DNA of 40,266 nt from Oidiodendron maius Zn (lineage: Eukaryota > Ascomycota > Leotiomycetes > Myxotrichaceae), in assembly GCA_000827325.1 (NCBI GenBank), contig KN832888.1, positions 56,741 through 97,006 on the forward strand. The letters are read 5' to 3'. Below the pieces are notes generated by a model that was given only the letters and a program-made list of their open reading frames with translations, did no database searches and was not told the DNA's origin. The position numbers were made by a program, and so were the translations under genes. This document shows, one piece after another, positions 24,117 to 34,100 of the stretch (the stretch's first letter is position 1; every line of letters begins with the position of its first letter).

Positions 24117-26408
24117 TTACTCCCAAATACTGAATTGATCTGTAACCTCAATGGCATTAGGTGGCAGAGGGTACTCCAAACAATTCCCGAATAAAATATC
24201 CACTTCCTGGTAGCCGTTATCCTCGCTGTGGTCAGGCTCTACTCTTTTCTTGTCATTCCCTATTTCCATCAACAAATGACGATAGTGGTCGCTAATTCCA
24301 ATGTCACCAAAACTCATGCCACATTTCTGGCATTTTTTTGCCGATCTAAGAGATTTTATATTAGTATCTTCAGTTTTTTGCCGCCGGAAGACTGACTGTT
24401 CCTTACTTATGCTCGTCAGATTCTCCCTCGTCAATCATCTCCTCATCGTCAATCACCTCCTCGTCGCTAATCACCTCCTTATCATCATCGGCCATATCAG
24501 ATTTCCTGACTTTGAGAACTCTCTTACGGCGCAAGCAATATTCTTCGAGTGATAATTTCGATACGGGACGTTTACAAGAACAATCATGGGTATTGGGATC
24601 TGAATGGGCGACAATCTCTTCAGGATCATAACCACATGACCTAAGAGCTTCAAACCATTCCTTTTTTCGACCAAATAAACGAGCACACATAGATGGCGTT
24701 TGGCCTTCATTATCGGTGGCGTATACATTTGCACCAGCTGTAATAGCAACTATAAGAAACTCCTGTGGCTCATGGAGCGAACTAGTCCACTGCCTAATTT
24801 TATCAAATTCACGTGCTTGGCTCTTTGATCTACCCACGTGGTACCGGACACAGCTTAGAATCGTATGGAGAATTGTAGAGCCGTCATAATCGGAACAGGA
24901 GATATTTACACCGTGTTTTAACAGCAAAATTGCTTTTTCAACGATGTCGACCGATTCGGCAAAGACACTATAACCACAATTCTCCGCAAGAAGGTGAAGA
25001 GGATAGCGTTTTTGATCATTGATAAGTTCGTACAATTCTTTTAGGCAAGTAGAGTGAAGTCCTAGATTTATCATGTGCTTAAGGCATTCCTGGAAGAGTT
25101 AGCATATCCTGTTTGCCAATCGTAGCACTACCTACCAATGGCCAACAGAGGAGTCCGAAATAGAACACAGTTTTACACGAAAAAGGTGTCTTGACTCTGA
25201 GTGACAGATCTGCGCCGGCCTCTAACATTATCTTAAGGCAATGAGACATCTGGCGATGCCTATTGTCTTCGCTGCTAATGCCAAAACTCACTATCAAACT
25301 ATATACTGGACTAGATTTGAGTTAATATAATATTTCCAAAGACAAACGCAGGCAAAGGAACAAATAAAGCTAAAACCGAGATAATCGAAATAAGGGGAGG
25401 TCTTTAAAGAAACAAAAGACATCTTTGGAGATCTTACCGCACAGATCCGTCTGCCTCTACCAGTTCATTCACATCTGCGCCATTCTTAATCAGAAATTGG
25501 CACATTTCAACTCTCGGGCTAAACGCCGCATACTACTTATGGTTAGTCTTTGCTCAGGATGATTTACCTTAACTTACGTAAAGGAGTGGCCGCCCCTGCT
25601 CATCACGATCTCCGAAAGAGGCAGAACCATTCTCAATAGCTCTTCTAAGAGCTCCGACTTGGCCGGACTCAACAATCCTAAAGACTTCGGAGTCATTTGG
25701 GATACATGGTTGGTATGTTATCCTTGCAGGTAGTTTGAGTCGAAGATCATTAAATACAGCCTTTGCTTTTTGAGAGTCTAGGGTGCGATATTTGTATTGA
25801 CCCTCCGAATACGTTAACTTCGATGACTCGGGAAGAGAGATGCTTATGTGGTTTGGTAACGCTATTATGATCAGCCAGCGCGCTACAAACGGTATGCGTT
25901 AAGAATGAAGCTTACGCGAAAGAGGGCCTGGGGGTAGGGATGGCTGATTTATGCTGTCTTCCAGCTCCCACCGATGCAACTTAAATTCGGGAACTATGTG
26001 ACCTCTAATTCGAACTTGAATACGGCCTCCATGCGTTCTTGCAGTGTATCCTAAATGATTGATATATCGCACAATTATTTGCCGCTCTTTTGCTTTCACA
26101 TTTCGTTCGATATTCAACTTTTTAATCCGATATAGATAGTGACGCTTCCTGCCAAAGAATTAGCGATTTGAGGACTTTGAAGGGTTTCTCCTCGCTTCTT
26201 GACGGCCTCTAGCTTTCCAATCAGGCAATTTACTAGCTGTCAATGCAGGCGTTGGGAAATAGACAACTTACGGCAGCGTGAGAATAAACTCGCGATTTAC
26301 AGTGTCGCGTACGTCGTCAATAGATTTGCCTTCGTCGACGTAAAGCTGCATGATCCGGCCATCTTGAGTTTCCCGAGCTACCCGAGATGGCCCTTGCTTT
26401 GTGGACAT
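24117..26408 (-). CDS. Clr5-domain ankyrin-repeat protein with zinc-finger-like C terminus
   Basis: My inferred gene model has seven exons: 26408-26272, 26148-25916, 25861-25578, 25532-25438, 25310-25136, 25089-24407 and 24345-24117. That gives 611 aa, and all six introns (123, 54, 45, 127, 46, 61 bp) keep frame. The start is the first ATG, as upstream codons in this frame hold none. Residues about 14-70 (GRIMQLYVDEGKSIDDV, then KRHYLYRIKKLNIERNVK) fit the fungal Clr5 domain, except Leu where Trp is usual (RIKKL). Residues about 175-470 contain ankyrin-like units (VGALRRAIENGSASFGDRDE, MCQFLIKNGADVN, CLKIMLEAGADLSL, GANVYATDNEGQTPSMCAR). An acidic stretch (about 506-536) precedes C541-x2-C544-x11-H556-x2-H559, which looks zinc-binding. 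The role is probably protein binding, perhaps in the nucleus, but the target is unknown. It borders the RIP island. Confidence 0.75.
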
Positions 26409-26605
26409 TATTTTGATTGGTGTAGGGAGATGGGGTGGCTTAAACGAATCTCGACCCTGATCCCTTGTCCGGGGGAACCAAAAAGGGTCGAAATTTGTTT
26501 GGGAAAAAAGCCGTGCAAGACCGTGGCTATTATGAGACCCATGAGACACGACAAATTTTGACTTGCTTGTGTGAGTATTGACTGAGTTTAATGATTTCCA
26601 ACGTA

Positions 26606-26615
26606 CCTTATATAG
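26606..26615 (-). promoter_or_regulatory. TATA-like element for the ankyrin gene
   Basis: On the minus strand this reads CTATATAAGG, about 200 bases before the proposed ATG at 26408. The same ten bases stand upstream of the secreted-protein gene at 31394. The spacing leaves room for a 5' untranslated region of about 170 bases. Confidence 0.4.
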
Positions 26616-27815
26616 GAGAGGAGGCGCACAAAAAGTACAACTTATATTCTTACCACGTGGTTCTCGACCTCAGTGGGCCCCACGTCTCGCTGGCAACTAA
26701 ATTGTACTTTCTACGACTACCGAGGACTGGAGCGCATCATTTAACATGGGCACTAGGTCGGGCATAATTTTAATTTTGAAGCTTCCAGTCTTTTGCCCTT
26801 GCTATCTCCATGCACACCAGTTACCGAAAAGACTGGCACTTATTCGCTCATGCTGGCATGGTACTTTTTTCCTTACCAGCTTCACAGTTGCCAAATCACA
26901 GCACGAGCAACCATGATGCCTACGCTGAAGATCACCTTTGTCAGGCGAGGAGGGGGAAGACCAGGTTCAAAGCACCTCGTCCGAAAGCCACCCCGCGGGC
27001 CTGCACTTGGTTTTTTTTGCATCTCGAGACTCTCTAGTGGACCCGCCAGGATGTGTGTCATGTCGCAGCTCTTGATCACCAGAAAAAGAGAGTGCATTCC
27101 GGGTTACGGGATGCGTCACCGCGCTGCAAGTGATTGATTGGTTGCCCATCCCTTTGGGCAGCTATGCCGGAGAACGTAAGCTAGCTAAATGGCCGAAGCG
27201 CGTTGGATCGTGTAGACGTTAAAAGATCCCTTACAAAGCTATCTCGTATTCTAAGACGCACCAGGCCACCTCGTGGCTATCCTCGCAAGGCGAGAATCTT
27301 GCCTCTGTGAGCGTGGCGGGGCATTGGTCGTGTGGGACTCAGTGCCTTCACTACGTGACTCGCATGGCCTACAAACAAACCTCTGTAATGACTAGAGGCG
27401 CCTGCTCTTCTGCCTTTGAATAGCACCGGTCACCGTCTTCGCACTGAGCGGCAACCGTTCTCTGGTCGCGCAGGTACCTATACGGAGTCTCAAGCCACTC
27501 ATACTATGCTCGTCAGCCCTCTTGGTACCTAAAACAGCTCCACGCATTTATCCGCAGACATCTCGAAAAGCGCCCCCCCCCTTTTTTTACCCCTTTTTGG
27601 CATGACAGCACCCAGACCTTAATCCCGCCAAAGTGATCAGTACCGCTGATCATGCTACTGTAGAAGCACCAAAAATCTCGATTTTTTTAGAGTGCTTGAA
27701 AATTGCTAAAGGGGAGAAGAGCGCGCAGTGGATTACGGCTGCCCAGACAGCCCAGTCTGACATTCTTGTGCAACCACCGATTTTTAATCGCCTCCAGGCA
27801 ACACTGAATTATCCA
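26616..27815. other. Intergenic region, moderately GC-rich, no supported gene
   Basis: Several overlapping open stretches of 60-114 codons occur on both strands between 26,793 and 27,149, with none showing a recognisable domain. They look like chance frames in a CG-containing sequence. A polypyrimidine run of nine C followed by seven T lies at 27,573-27,588. I see no tRNA or other RNA gene. Confidence 0.4.
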
Positions 27816-28370
27816 TCACACTCTGTGTTCAACAGCTGTTGCTCCAGATTGAGTCGTCAACGCTGCCCGAAACTCGGCACAAGTGAGAATCAGGATATGC
27901 ACGTCTTTGCCAACCATATGTTTCAAATATAACATTGAGTTGCCATTGGGCAGACAAAACGGGCGAGCCGCAGATTTCAATAGCAGATACCGAATCATCA
28001 TGGCACACATGGCTCATGACAAGCGTCTAGGTATATCTGGCCTCGTTATCGAGAGCATAATAGCCATCGGACCTGTTCCGCGCCGCTGCCAAGTGATGAT
28101 ATCATTAAAGATGTGCCCATATGTTTTTGGATCGACAGCATTCGCTGCTGCTGCCTCTCGTACAGTACATGCACACCAATCTGTCTACCTCTGTGAAGAG
28201 GCGCGCGAAAACAACTCCGGCCAGACGCCGACTATGTTAGCTGAGCAAAACAGACAGGGAAGTTTGGTTATTCGCTGCTTGAGAATGGTGCCAAGCTTGA
28301 GGTCAAGGATAGATAGAGAGTTTAGTTGGACATCTATGTTGTTCGTGGCAGAGAACAAACTAGAGGCCAT
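27816..28370 (-). pseudogene. Possible decayed gene of unknown family
   Basis: One minus-strand frame of 185 codons runs from 28370 (ATG) to 27816 with only two internal stops: TAG at 28187-28185 and TGA shortly before 28010. The text between and after them has protein-like composition (AVDPKTYGHIFNDIITWQRR, then MCAMMIRYLLLKSAARPFCL and HILILTCAEFRAALT). The TAG could derive from CAG and the TGA from TGG. I do not recognise the family. An open 164-codon frame on the opposite strand (27883-28377) overlaps it and starts with a non-specific sequence, and I judge that to be the shadow. Alternatives are that neither strand is coding, or that the stops lie in unrecognised introns. Confidence 0.3.
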
Positions 28371-28377
28371 AGTCTAG

Positions 28378-28730
28378 CTAGGCCCATCTCATAGCATTCG
28401 CACTTACAATTCGACGTGAGACGTACGGAAGTAGTTGGGTTACGCAATTTACCGCTTATGCTAAGGAGTAATTTAACGTTAGCCGAAATAGGTGTGAAGC
28501 CCATTCTGAGGTCAAAAGTGGAACGACTGGTTGATTGAGTATACAGGTGAAAGTGGCTTATAGCCCGCTAGGATTTTCAAAATCTCCAGCCTGAGGCTAC
28601 AGCCGCTAGATAGCCCGGGATGGATCACCCTGTTCGAAATGGATGAGAGTACCCAGTTGTAAAATAGCTAGAGGTTATATATAGATAGTTATTATAAGGT
28701 ATAGTTATTATCTAAGAGCCTTGATATCTT
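28378..28730. other. Intergenic stretch without recognisable gene
   Basis: Ordinary composition up to about 28,660, then AT-rich sequence approaching the transposon. No frame worth reporting. Confidence 0.4.
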
Positions 28731-28810
28731 TAGTCATACTCTTGAATATACAGAACTTCTATTAACCGGAAATAATCCTTAAACAGAACTGTTCTGTAAT
28801 ATCCAGAGAT
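28731..28810 (+). repeat. Stray copy of the pogo element's 3' end
   Basis: These 80 bases match 30631-30710, the last part of the pogo element, in the same orientation (both contain CATACTCTTGAATATAC or TATACTCTTGAATATAC, TTAACCGGAA and TATCCAGA). Only about 10 bases separate this block from the left terminus of the intact-length element. It therefore looks like the remnant of a second element lying in tandem, lacking its last dozen bases. The block also carries an internal inverted repeat (TACAGAAC / GTTCTGTA). Confidence 0.7.
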
Positions 28811-28819
28811 TACTATATA

Positions 28820-30716
28820 CAGCAAAATCTTTCTAATCCGGATTCGGTTAATCCGGAACTATCTTTTACCCGGAAAATACCCGGAAAAATTTGATTTTTC
28901 AGGGCAATTATCTGGAATCTCTCTTTTTACCGTGATACGGATTGTTTTATAGGATATCCGGATTAAAAAGAGGCCCTTTTTCTTGTTAATTATATCTTTT
29001 CTAGCTATTCCAGTAGCTAAGCAGCCTTGAATTAGTATTTCAAACGCTCAGAAGAAGGCTTTATATACCTGGTATTATATACCTAGCCTAAAGAAGACTC
29101 TTGTAGATATATCTACTTAGTGGTATACTGAATATAGACATCCTTTAAGCTCTTCAACTGTAAGTGATATCCTTTCAGTAAAGAATAGCCACCTTGATTC
29201 TGATCAAGTAAATCTTAAAGTAAAGAACTTGAGGACTACAAAGTAGGATATCCTTGAAAAGGCCCTAGGTGATTAGGCTATACGATTTGATTAAGCTTAT
29301 AGTACTATTTCAGGTAATCTCTTAAGACTAAAGGCCACTGAATTCTAGCAAAGGCTCCCTAAATATCAAGGATTAGAGTGCCCTAGTTGGAGTGATAGTT
29401 GGTTAGCTGGATTCAAGAACAGATATAACTTCCACTACTATAGGAAGTTCAGTAAAGCCTCTTCAGTTGAAATAACTAAGGATATTATTACTCAGATAAA
29501 GTATATTCAGGTAATTAAGGCTGAATATTCAGCTAGTAATACCTATAATATAGATAAGACTGGATTTCTCTAGAAAAGGCTTCCAAATTCAGGCCTTATA
29601 ACCATATCTGCTAGCAAGAAGCTTGATAAAACTTGAATTACAGCTAACCTCTGCTATAACGAGGATAGTAGTGATAAGTTGCCTCTTTGGTTTATTAGTT
29701 TAGCTTAAAGGCTATATTGTTTTGCCTAGAATTATATCCAGAACACTAAAAATAAGGGCTTCTTTTGGAGGTAGAACTTAACTGCTTGGATAACCTATAT
29801 AATTATAGTTGAGTAGTTAAGGTGGTTTAATAAAAGGGCTCAAAAGCCTATACTTCTTTTAATAGATAACTTCAGTATATATAAAGTTGTAGTTGAATTA
29901 ATCAGGGAGAGTAATCAACCACTTAAGTAGACTCGAATCGAGTGGTTTCCAGCTAATATAACGTCTATTTTTCAACCATTAGATTAAGGGATTATTCAGA
30001 AGTAGAAGTGTTATATTAAAAGATAGCTTTTACAGTTTCTTATAACTGAATTTGATGCTAGAAAGGACTACACTAAGACATACCATGTTTTACAGGCTAT
30101 TAAGTAGGGTATTCAAGCCTGGGAGCTAATTGACTCTGCTCTAATAACCAAATGCTGGAAAAGGGGATTCAAAGAGGTTAAAATAGAGCCTGAAAACAGC
30201 TACTAGGCTGAGTCTCTTGACTTAATCCAGGAAATTCAAGGGATAGCTGGTACTTTAGCTAATTCTGACTAAAGGATTAAGGAGCTAGTGGATATAAGGA
30301 GCTTTATCCACTTGGAGGAGGAAAGGATAGTTGATTCAGAAGAGGATATAACTGATCAGATTATAGCGTACTACTCGCTCCCTAATCAGGATGATCAAGA
30401 GGGTAGTGTTCAAGAGGAGGTGGCTAAGGTCTCGGTATCTAAAGCAATTGCAGCATTAAAGACTCTAAAATTATACCAGGAGCAAAGGGATCAGCTGGCT
30501 AATCAGGACCTAACAGCCCAGTTACGGAAGGAGTTACGGATCTTACAGGCTGAAGAGATCAGCTTAAAGAAGCAGTCAAATCTGACTAGTTGGCTAGGTT
30601 AGGGTAAAAAAAGGGGGCAGGTAATCAGATTAGTTATACTCTTGAATATACGGAACTCTCTTTTAACCGGAAGTAATCCTTTGACCGAATCGTTCCGTAT
30701 TATCCAGATTTTGCTG
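28820..30716 (+). mobile_element. Second pogo-type DNA transposon, moderately mutated
   Basis: A 1897-bp element with termini CAGCAAAATCT and AGATTTTGCTG, each flanked by TA (28818-28819 and 30717-30718). If the flanking TATA is counted, the inverted repeat extends outward by a few bases. Subterminal sequence is rich in short TCCGGA and ACCCGGAAAA motifs at 28,835-28,965, which could be transposase binding sites. This element is a different family from the one at 11,599: the termini do not match and the transposase sequence differs. Damage is by TAG stops, as in the island, although it lies among genes. Confidence 0.82.
28992..30602 (+). pseudogene. Pogo/CENP-B-like DDE transposase, point-mutated
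   Basis: From a probable ATG mutated to ATA at 28992 to the TAG at 30600-30602 the frame is 537 codons with no net frameshift. It is interrupted by point stops only. YNIDKTGFL*KRLPN is the first catalytic block (normally DETGF), with Glu changed to Lys. PILLLIDNFS is the second Asp block. IEWFPANITSIFQPLD*GII is the family's conserved segment before the third acidic residue (QPLDQG in relatives). WELIDSALITKCWKRGF is the typical region after it. The C-terminal 104 codons (30288-30602) are still open and highly charged, with a coiled-coil-like stretch. The stops make it inactive. Confidence 0.82.
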
Positions 30717-30718
30717 TA

Positions 30719-31166
30719 TACTATATTGATTAGCGCAGCACTAAATCAAATATCAACTACTGTAAGATCGGCGAGAAATAAGTGGGTCTACAGCTAAGAT
30801 GAGCCTCTCCAGCCCTATTGGTTTGGGCTATGGTTTGTAGGAATTTATCTCAAGTGGTGGCTGCTTTTGAATTTCTCTGGACTCAAACTACGAGTAAGGA
30901 GAATCACCTACTTTTCTAGGAGGGTATAAATTGTGGTCTTGTTTACAGCTTTGTGATGGAGGTAGATGGGGGATGCGTTGTGAATTGAAAAGCCCTAGTG
31001 ACCGGCCGAACTGACTCTCCAATAAGGTGAAGAGACACAACAATCAATACTCTAGTCTCAAACTGCCCCCACCAAGTGTGTTCCCCACATCCTTACTCTT
31101 CCATGACCTCGACGATTCGAGAAATTAGTGCCTCAATTTCATAAGTCGCGTCCCCCAAAAAGATGT
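30719..31166. other. Intergenic region, 3' side of the small secreted protein gene
   Basis: No frame of interest on either strand. It should contain the 3' untranslated region of the gene that ends at 31167. No clear polyadenylation signal stands out. Confidence 0.4.
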
Positions 31167-31394
31167 TCAATTGGTACAGTAACAGACAGGAGCTCCCCCA
31201 TCCGCTGTACAGACAGAATTGGCATCATCAAGACAATCATAAGAATCTATTGAGCCGGTGCAGACCTCTCCAGTAGGACATCTATTTCCACCGCAATTGC
31301 AGGAACAAGCATATTCGGTAGAGGAGTTGGTGCATTCATCAAGTGCAGCTACCAAGACTATTGCTGTGGAAAGTAAAAGCCCTAGGAAGCGCAT
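31167..31394 (-). CDS. Small secreted cysteine-rich protein (75 aa)
   Basis: A single-exon ORF with a true ATG encodes MRFLGLLLSTAIVLVAA as a likely signal peptide (about 18 residues) and a mature protein of about 57 residues containing ten cysteines, enough for five disulfides (ECT, ACSCNC, RC, VC, DC, VC, VCYC). The mature part is acidic and ends CYCTN. No catalytic motif is visible. Small size, secretion signal and an even number of closely spaced cysteines are typical of apoplastic effector candidates or antimicrobial peptides in fungi. I do not recognise the family. A TATA-like element lies about 140 bases upstream. It sits about 450 bases from a pogo transposon. Confidence 0.72.
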   Translation of the reverse strand: MRFLGLLLSTAIVLVAALDECTNSSTEYACSCNCGGNRCPTGEVCTGSIDSYDCLDDANSVCTADGGAPVCYCTN

Positions 31395-31527
31395 GTTTGC
31401 GTAATGATAACTGGGTACAGTCTTAAGACTTCTCGTATGTGTTTGTTTAATTCAATTTTGTAAAAGGTTGTGTAACGAATAAGATGTAGTAAGAAAGACA
31501 GGCAAAGTCACCGAGGGTCATTCTCTC

Positions 31528-31537
31528 CCTTATATAG
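31528..31537 (-). promoter_or_regulatory. TATA-like element for the cysteine-rich protein gene
   Basis: Minus-strand CTATATAAGG, about 135-143 bases before the ATG at 31394, which is a plausible core promoter distance. Identical to the element before the ankyrin gene. Confidence 0.5.
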
Positions 31538-32105
31538 ACTGGGAATGGACTTGGAATGCTCTCCAGTCATTTTTGCTGTACTCAGACCGGATTAGCGCAA
31601 GCTCTAGGCTCGCCTCACTTACTGAGGGAAGTAATTAGTCCGAAATGACCTAGGATATACTACGCCTCTTGAGAGCATAAAGAATTCAGTTAACCAGCAT
31701 CTCACCCTTAGGATCCAGCGGAAATGGTCCTACCGTGTTGCGGCTAGACTGTTGCGCAAAGCTAGTCGTCCTCTCATTCGGCGATATCCGCTGGTGGTGT
31801 TGATCCTGGCGTGGCACCAACCACGTACAGATGTCCTACCACCGGGATAACCCAAAACGCGGATAGTGAAAGGTACCTCTTGTACAGTTATTGCTAGGGC
31901 CTTGGCAAAAGCGGAGAACTAAATAGCTACCAGAGAGACATGACCCCTAACAGTCCTTGCCTCGGCTACGTATTCTGCACCAATTAGACCATGATATGTA
32001 TGCACCACGCCCGCTACTTTTGCTTCCTGCCTCTCCGTAGTTGGCTTTGATTTAATTCATCCGTCCCGCAGGCTTCGACCACAACTTGCCCTCTTTCCCC
32101 CACCT
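31538..32105. other. Intergenic region, nothing recognised
   Basis: Ordinary composition, no frame longer than about 50 codons with any recognisable motif and no repeats that I can see. It should hold upstream control sequence of the cysteine-rich protein gene. Confidence 0.4.
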
Positions 32106-32285
32106 CTATTTAACTACATAAAATCTTGAAATAAACCCCTTGTGTACGCAGTAGTAGACTCCGCGTCCTGACACAAGTCCTTGGATAAATGACAGACTGC
32201 CATACAGTTTCGTATCCTTGTATAACTCGTTCTTCTGAGCGGCATTCACGAACAAGAATTCAACCGGCCTTCGCGTTGTTTTTGC
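32106..32285 (-). pseudogene. Possible relic of a fungal transcription-factor-like protein
   Basis: A minus-strand frame without an ATG reads RPVEFLFVNAAQKNELYKD and continues to a TAA at 32106. The (F)LFVNxA...LYKD pattern recalls the short conserved FVFVN-type motif near the N terminus of many uncharacterised fungal transcription-factor-like proteins. The following VRSH-type residues are not preserved. With no start codon, no clear splice partner and only about 60 codons, this is at best a fragment and may be chance. Confidence 0.22.
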
Positions 32286-32288
32286 CAC

Positions 32289-33506
32289 ACAATTCAGTTT
32301 CCTGCGAGCTATTTCAATAAAATAATGCCCGAAGGATCAAGTTTGCCGCTTTTACGAGGGAAGCTGGAGCCTCAGGCTACGCCTCACAATCTTACAAAAT
32401 GTCTGTTAAGATCTGCGGTCACTTTATATGGCCACTGTCGTGAAGAGCGGGAGTTAAAGAGGGGGATCTGAACGATGAGGAATTGGAGACTGAGAAGTTA
32501 ATACGTGAGAGGAATGAGAAGGAGTTGCAGACATTCATAGAAAATCAGCAGGGAACAGAAGACTTGATTCCATGAAGCATATAACATCGAGCTATTGCAA
32601 AGCTTGGAGCACTTGCTTTGATGAATTTTACTTACAAATCCGCGGCATTATGGGATATACCGGTATGTGATGGCTGCAGCTGTAAGCTTTCCAGGATGAC
32701 GGCTGGACAGGTACCTGAAAATTGCGACGGCAAACATGGGCATCCAAAACTAAACTCCGTGTTGGCAAGCTTGCCCATGGCGATGAGCTCTCTAAGTGTC
32801 ATCTGCTCAAGTCAAGTTATGAGGACGGCCATCCCCGTGGTAGGGTTTAGGGCAAAGGAGGCCTTAGGCAGGGCTTCAGAGTTCAACTGCGAATTGTTTT
32901 CAATTTTCTGAGTCGAGAAGAAAATCTAAGCTAAAGTGTAAATAATTATCGAATAAAAGCGATATTTTGTTAAGACCGCGACATATGCAAAGATGCTAAG
33001 ATAGTATGTAAGAATGTCTTTGTAGCTTAATTTCCGTTCTGAAGCGTTATTCGCATGAATGAAATATGTTGCGGTATACGGAAGCTAGTCCAGTTTTGGT
33101 GCTAAATAGCCAACTCAAATACTAATACTGATGGCTGAATACTAACGTAACAAGACTGTATGAAGGGGTTCATGTATTTTATCCTGATAAGTAATTCAAA
33201 GCTATCACGTGCACTCTTATTATACCCCACTTAACGCAACAAAATATCACTTGCGATGGTAATAAGCCGAGGCTCCCAGCGCTCCACCTCCCCACACTCT
33301 CCAATTGAAGGAGATAGAAGCCTGTGCATCTTCTCCGGGGAATGCTATCAACAAGAATTATCTTCGCAGCAGAGGACGCCGTTATTATTTGTAAGATAAT
33401 TATCTATAGGAATCTTAGAATAAGATCAAAATGTATCTTGAAAATTAGAGAAACGCAGAAGATAAGAACTAGAATCGTCAGAGATTGTCATTTTAAGTAG
33501 ACTTAC
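32289..33506. other. Intergenic region with coding-like fragments only
   Basis: On the plus strand, 32,450-32,570 reads as a charged, helix-like stretch (DLNDEELETEKLIRERNEKE) closed by a stop. An open frame without a convincing start covers 32,618-32,911. Neither has a domain I recognise. From 32,930 the sequence turns AT-rich and empty. Confidence 0.35.
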
Positions 33507-33616
33507 CTAAATTTATGCATGATACTTCATTTACGGAGCATGAGACGCATAAATCCCAATTCTCTAATATGCCATTGGTATTTCCTTCGTAACTGCATGA
33601 GTTCGCGAACCCGCCA
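33507..33616 (-). CDS. Possible additional cysteine-rich exon
   Basis: Bounded by CTTAG at its 5' side and GTAAGT at its 3' side on the minus strand. It encodes GFANSCSYEGNTNGILENW followed by DLCVSC and SCINLG, with four cysteines in 36 residues. It lies about 100 bases downstream of the CVNH-like ORF and could be its next exon, or part of a separate small secreted protein. No following exon was identified with confidence. Confidence 0.3.
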
Positions 33617-33700
33617 CTAAGTTGTAGAAGTCAGTCAAATTCTGCATCATAAGCAATTCCTAAATAAGGAACACTGATGGCAAACCCATCCACATAAAAC

Positions 33701-34000
33701 TCAATGCGAAAACGCATACTTCGTTGCCGGCTGTATAAATCTTAGCGTTGGGCAGTAAGTTAAAATGATAGGGCCACAAACGTATAGTACACCATTGGCA
33801 TTGACAAAGCATTTACTAAGATTGAAATTATTGATCACTTCATCTCCTTCAGTGTTTTTACATTCTGAGGAAATAAAGGCAGTTGAACCCCATGTTTCGA
33901 TTGTAGGCGTTGTGCAGGAGGCTGCGGCTCCGCCTTGGCAGGTTACAGGTACTGGGCTATAAGCCAGCAAGAAAAAAATAGAAGCCACAACGGCATACAT
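33701..34000 (-). CDS. Small secreted protein resembling a cyanovirin-N (CVNH) domain
   Basis: It starts at a true ATG at 34000. MYAVVASIFFLLAYSPVPVTC forms a signal peptide, followed by a segment with the CVNH pattern: a Cys early (ASCTTPTIE), a Ser/Cys pair (FISSECKNTEGDE), then INNFNLSKCFVNANGVLYVC, matching the family's I-x-L-x-x-C-x-x-N-x-x-G-x-L. CVNH proteins bind mannose-type glycans, and fungi have secreted members. The 99-codon frame covers only about one repeat and ends abruptly after KYAFSH. A GTATGC donor just before that end could join to an exon at 33616-33507 (GFANSCSYEGNTNG, then CVSCSVNEVSC) that is also Cys-rich and followed by GTAAGT. The 3' half of the gene is therefore uncertain. 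TATA-like GTATAAAAGG lies 90 bases upstream. Confidence 0.6.
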   Translation of the reverse strand: MYAVVASIFFLLAYSPVPVTCQGGAAASCTTPTIETWGSTAFISSECKNTEGDEVINNFNLSKCFVNANGVLYVCGPIILTYCPTLRFIQPATKYAFSH

Positions 34001-34090
34001 TGTTGGGCAAGTAAGAAAGAGTATATCCTGGGGTGCTGATTATTCTCTGTATCAAATATAGAGAATAAATCGTTATGGGGAATTTGACTT

Positions 34091-34100
34091 CCTTTTATAC
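34091..34100 (-). promoter_or_regulatory. TATA-like element for the CVNH-like gene
   Basis: Minus-strand GTATAAAAGG, 91-100 bases before the ATG at 34000. Confidence 0.5.

Noticed and set aside
26793-27149. Several overlapping ORFs of 60-114 codons on both strands
   Set aside because: Four frames are open at once, no motif is recognisable and there is no splice or promoter context, so I treat them as chance.
27883-28377. 164-codon plus-strand ORF
   Set aside because: Its text shows no family resemblance, and the opposite strand reads more like a protein across two stops. The strand choice is uncertain and is flagged as a finding.
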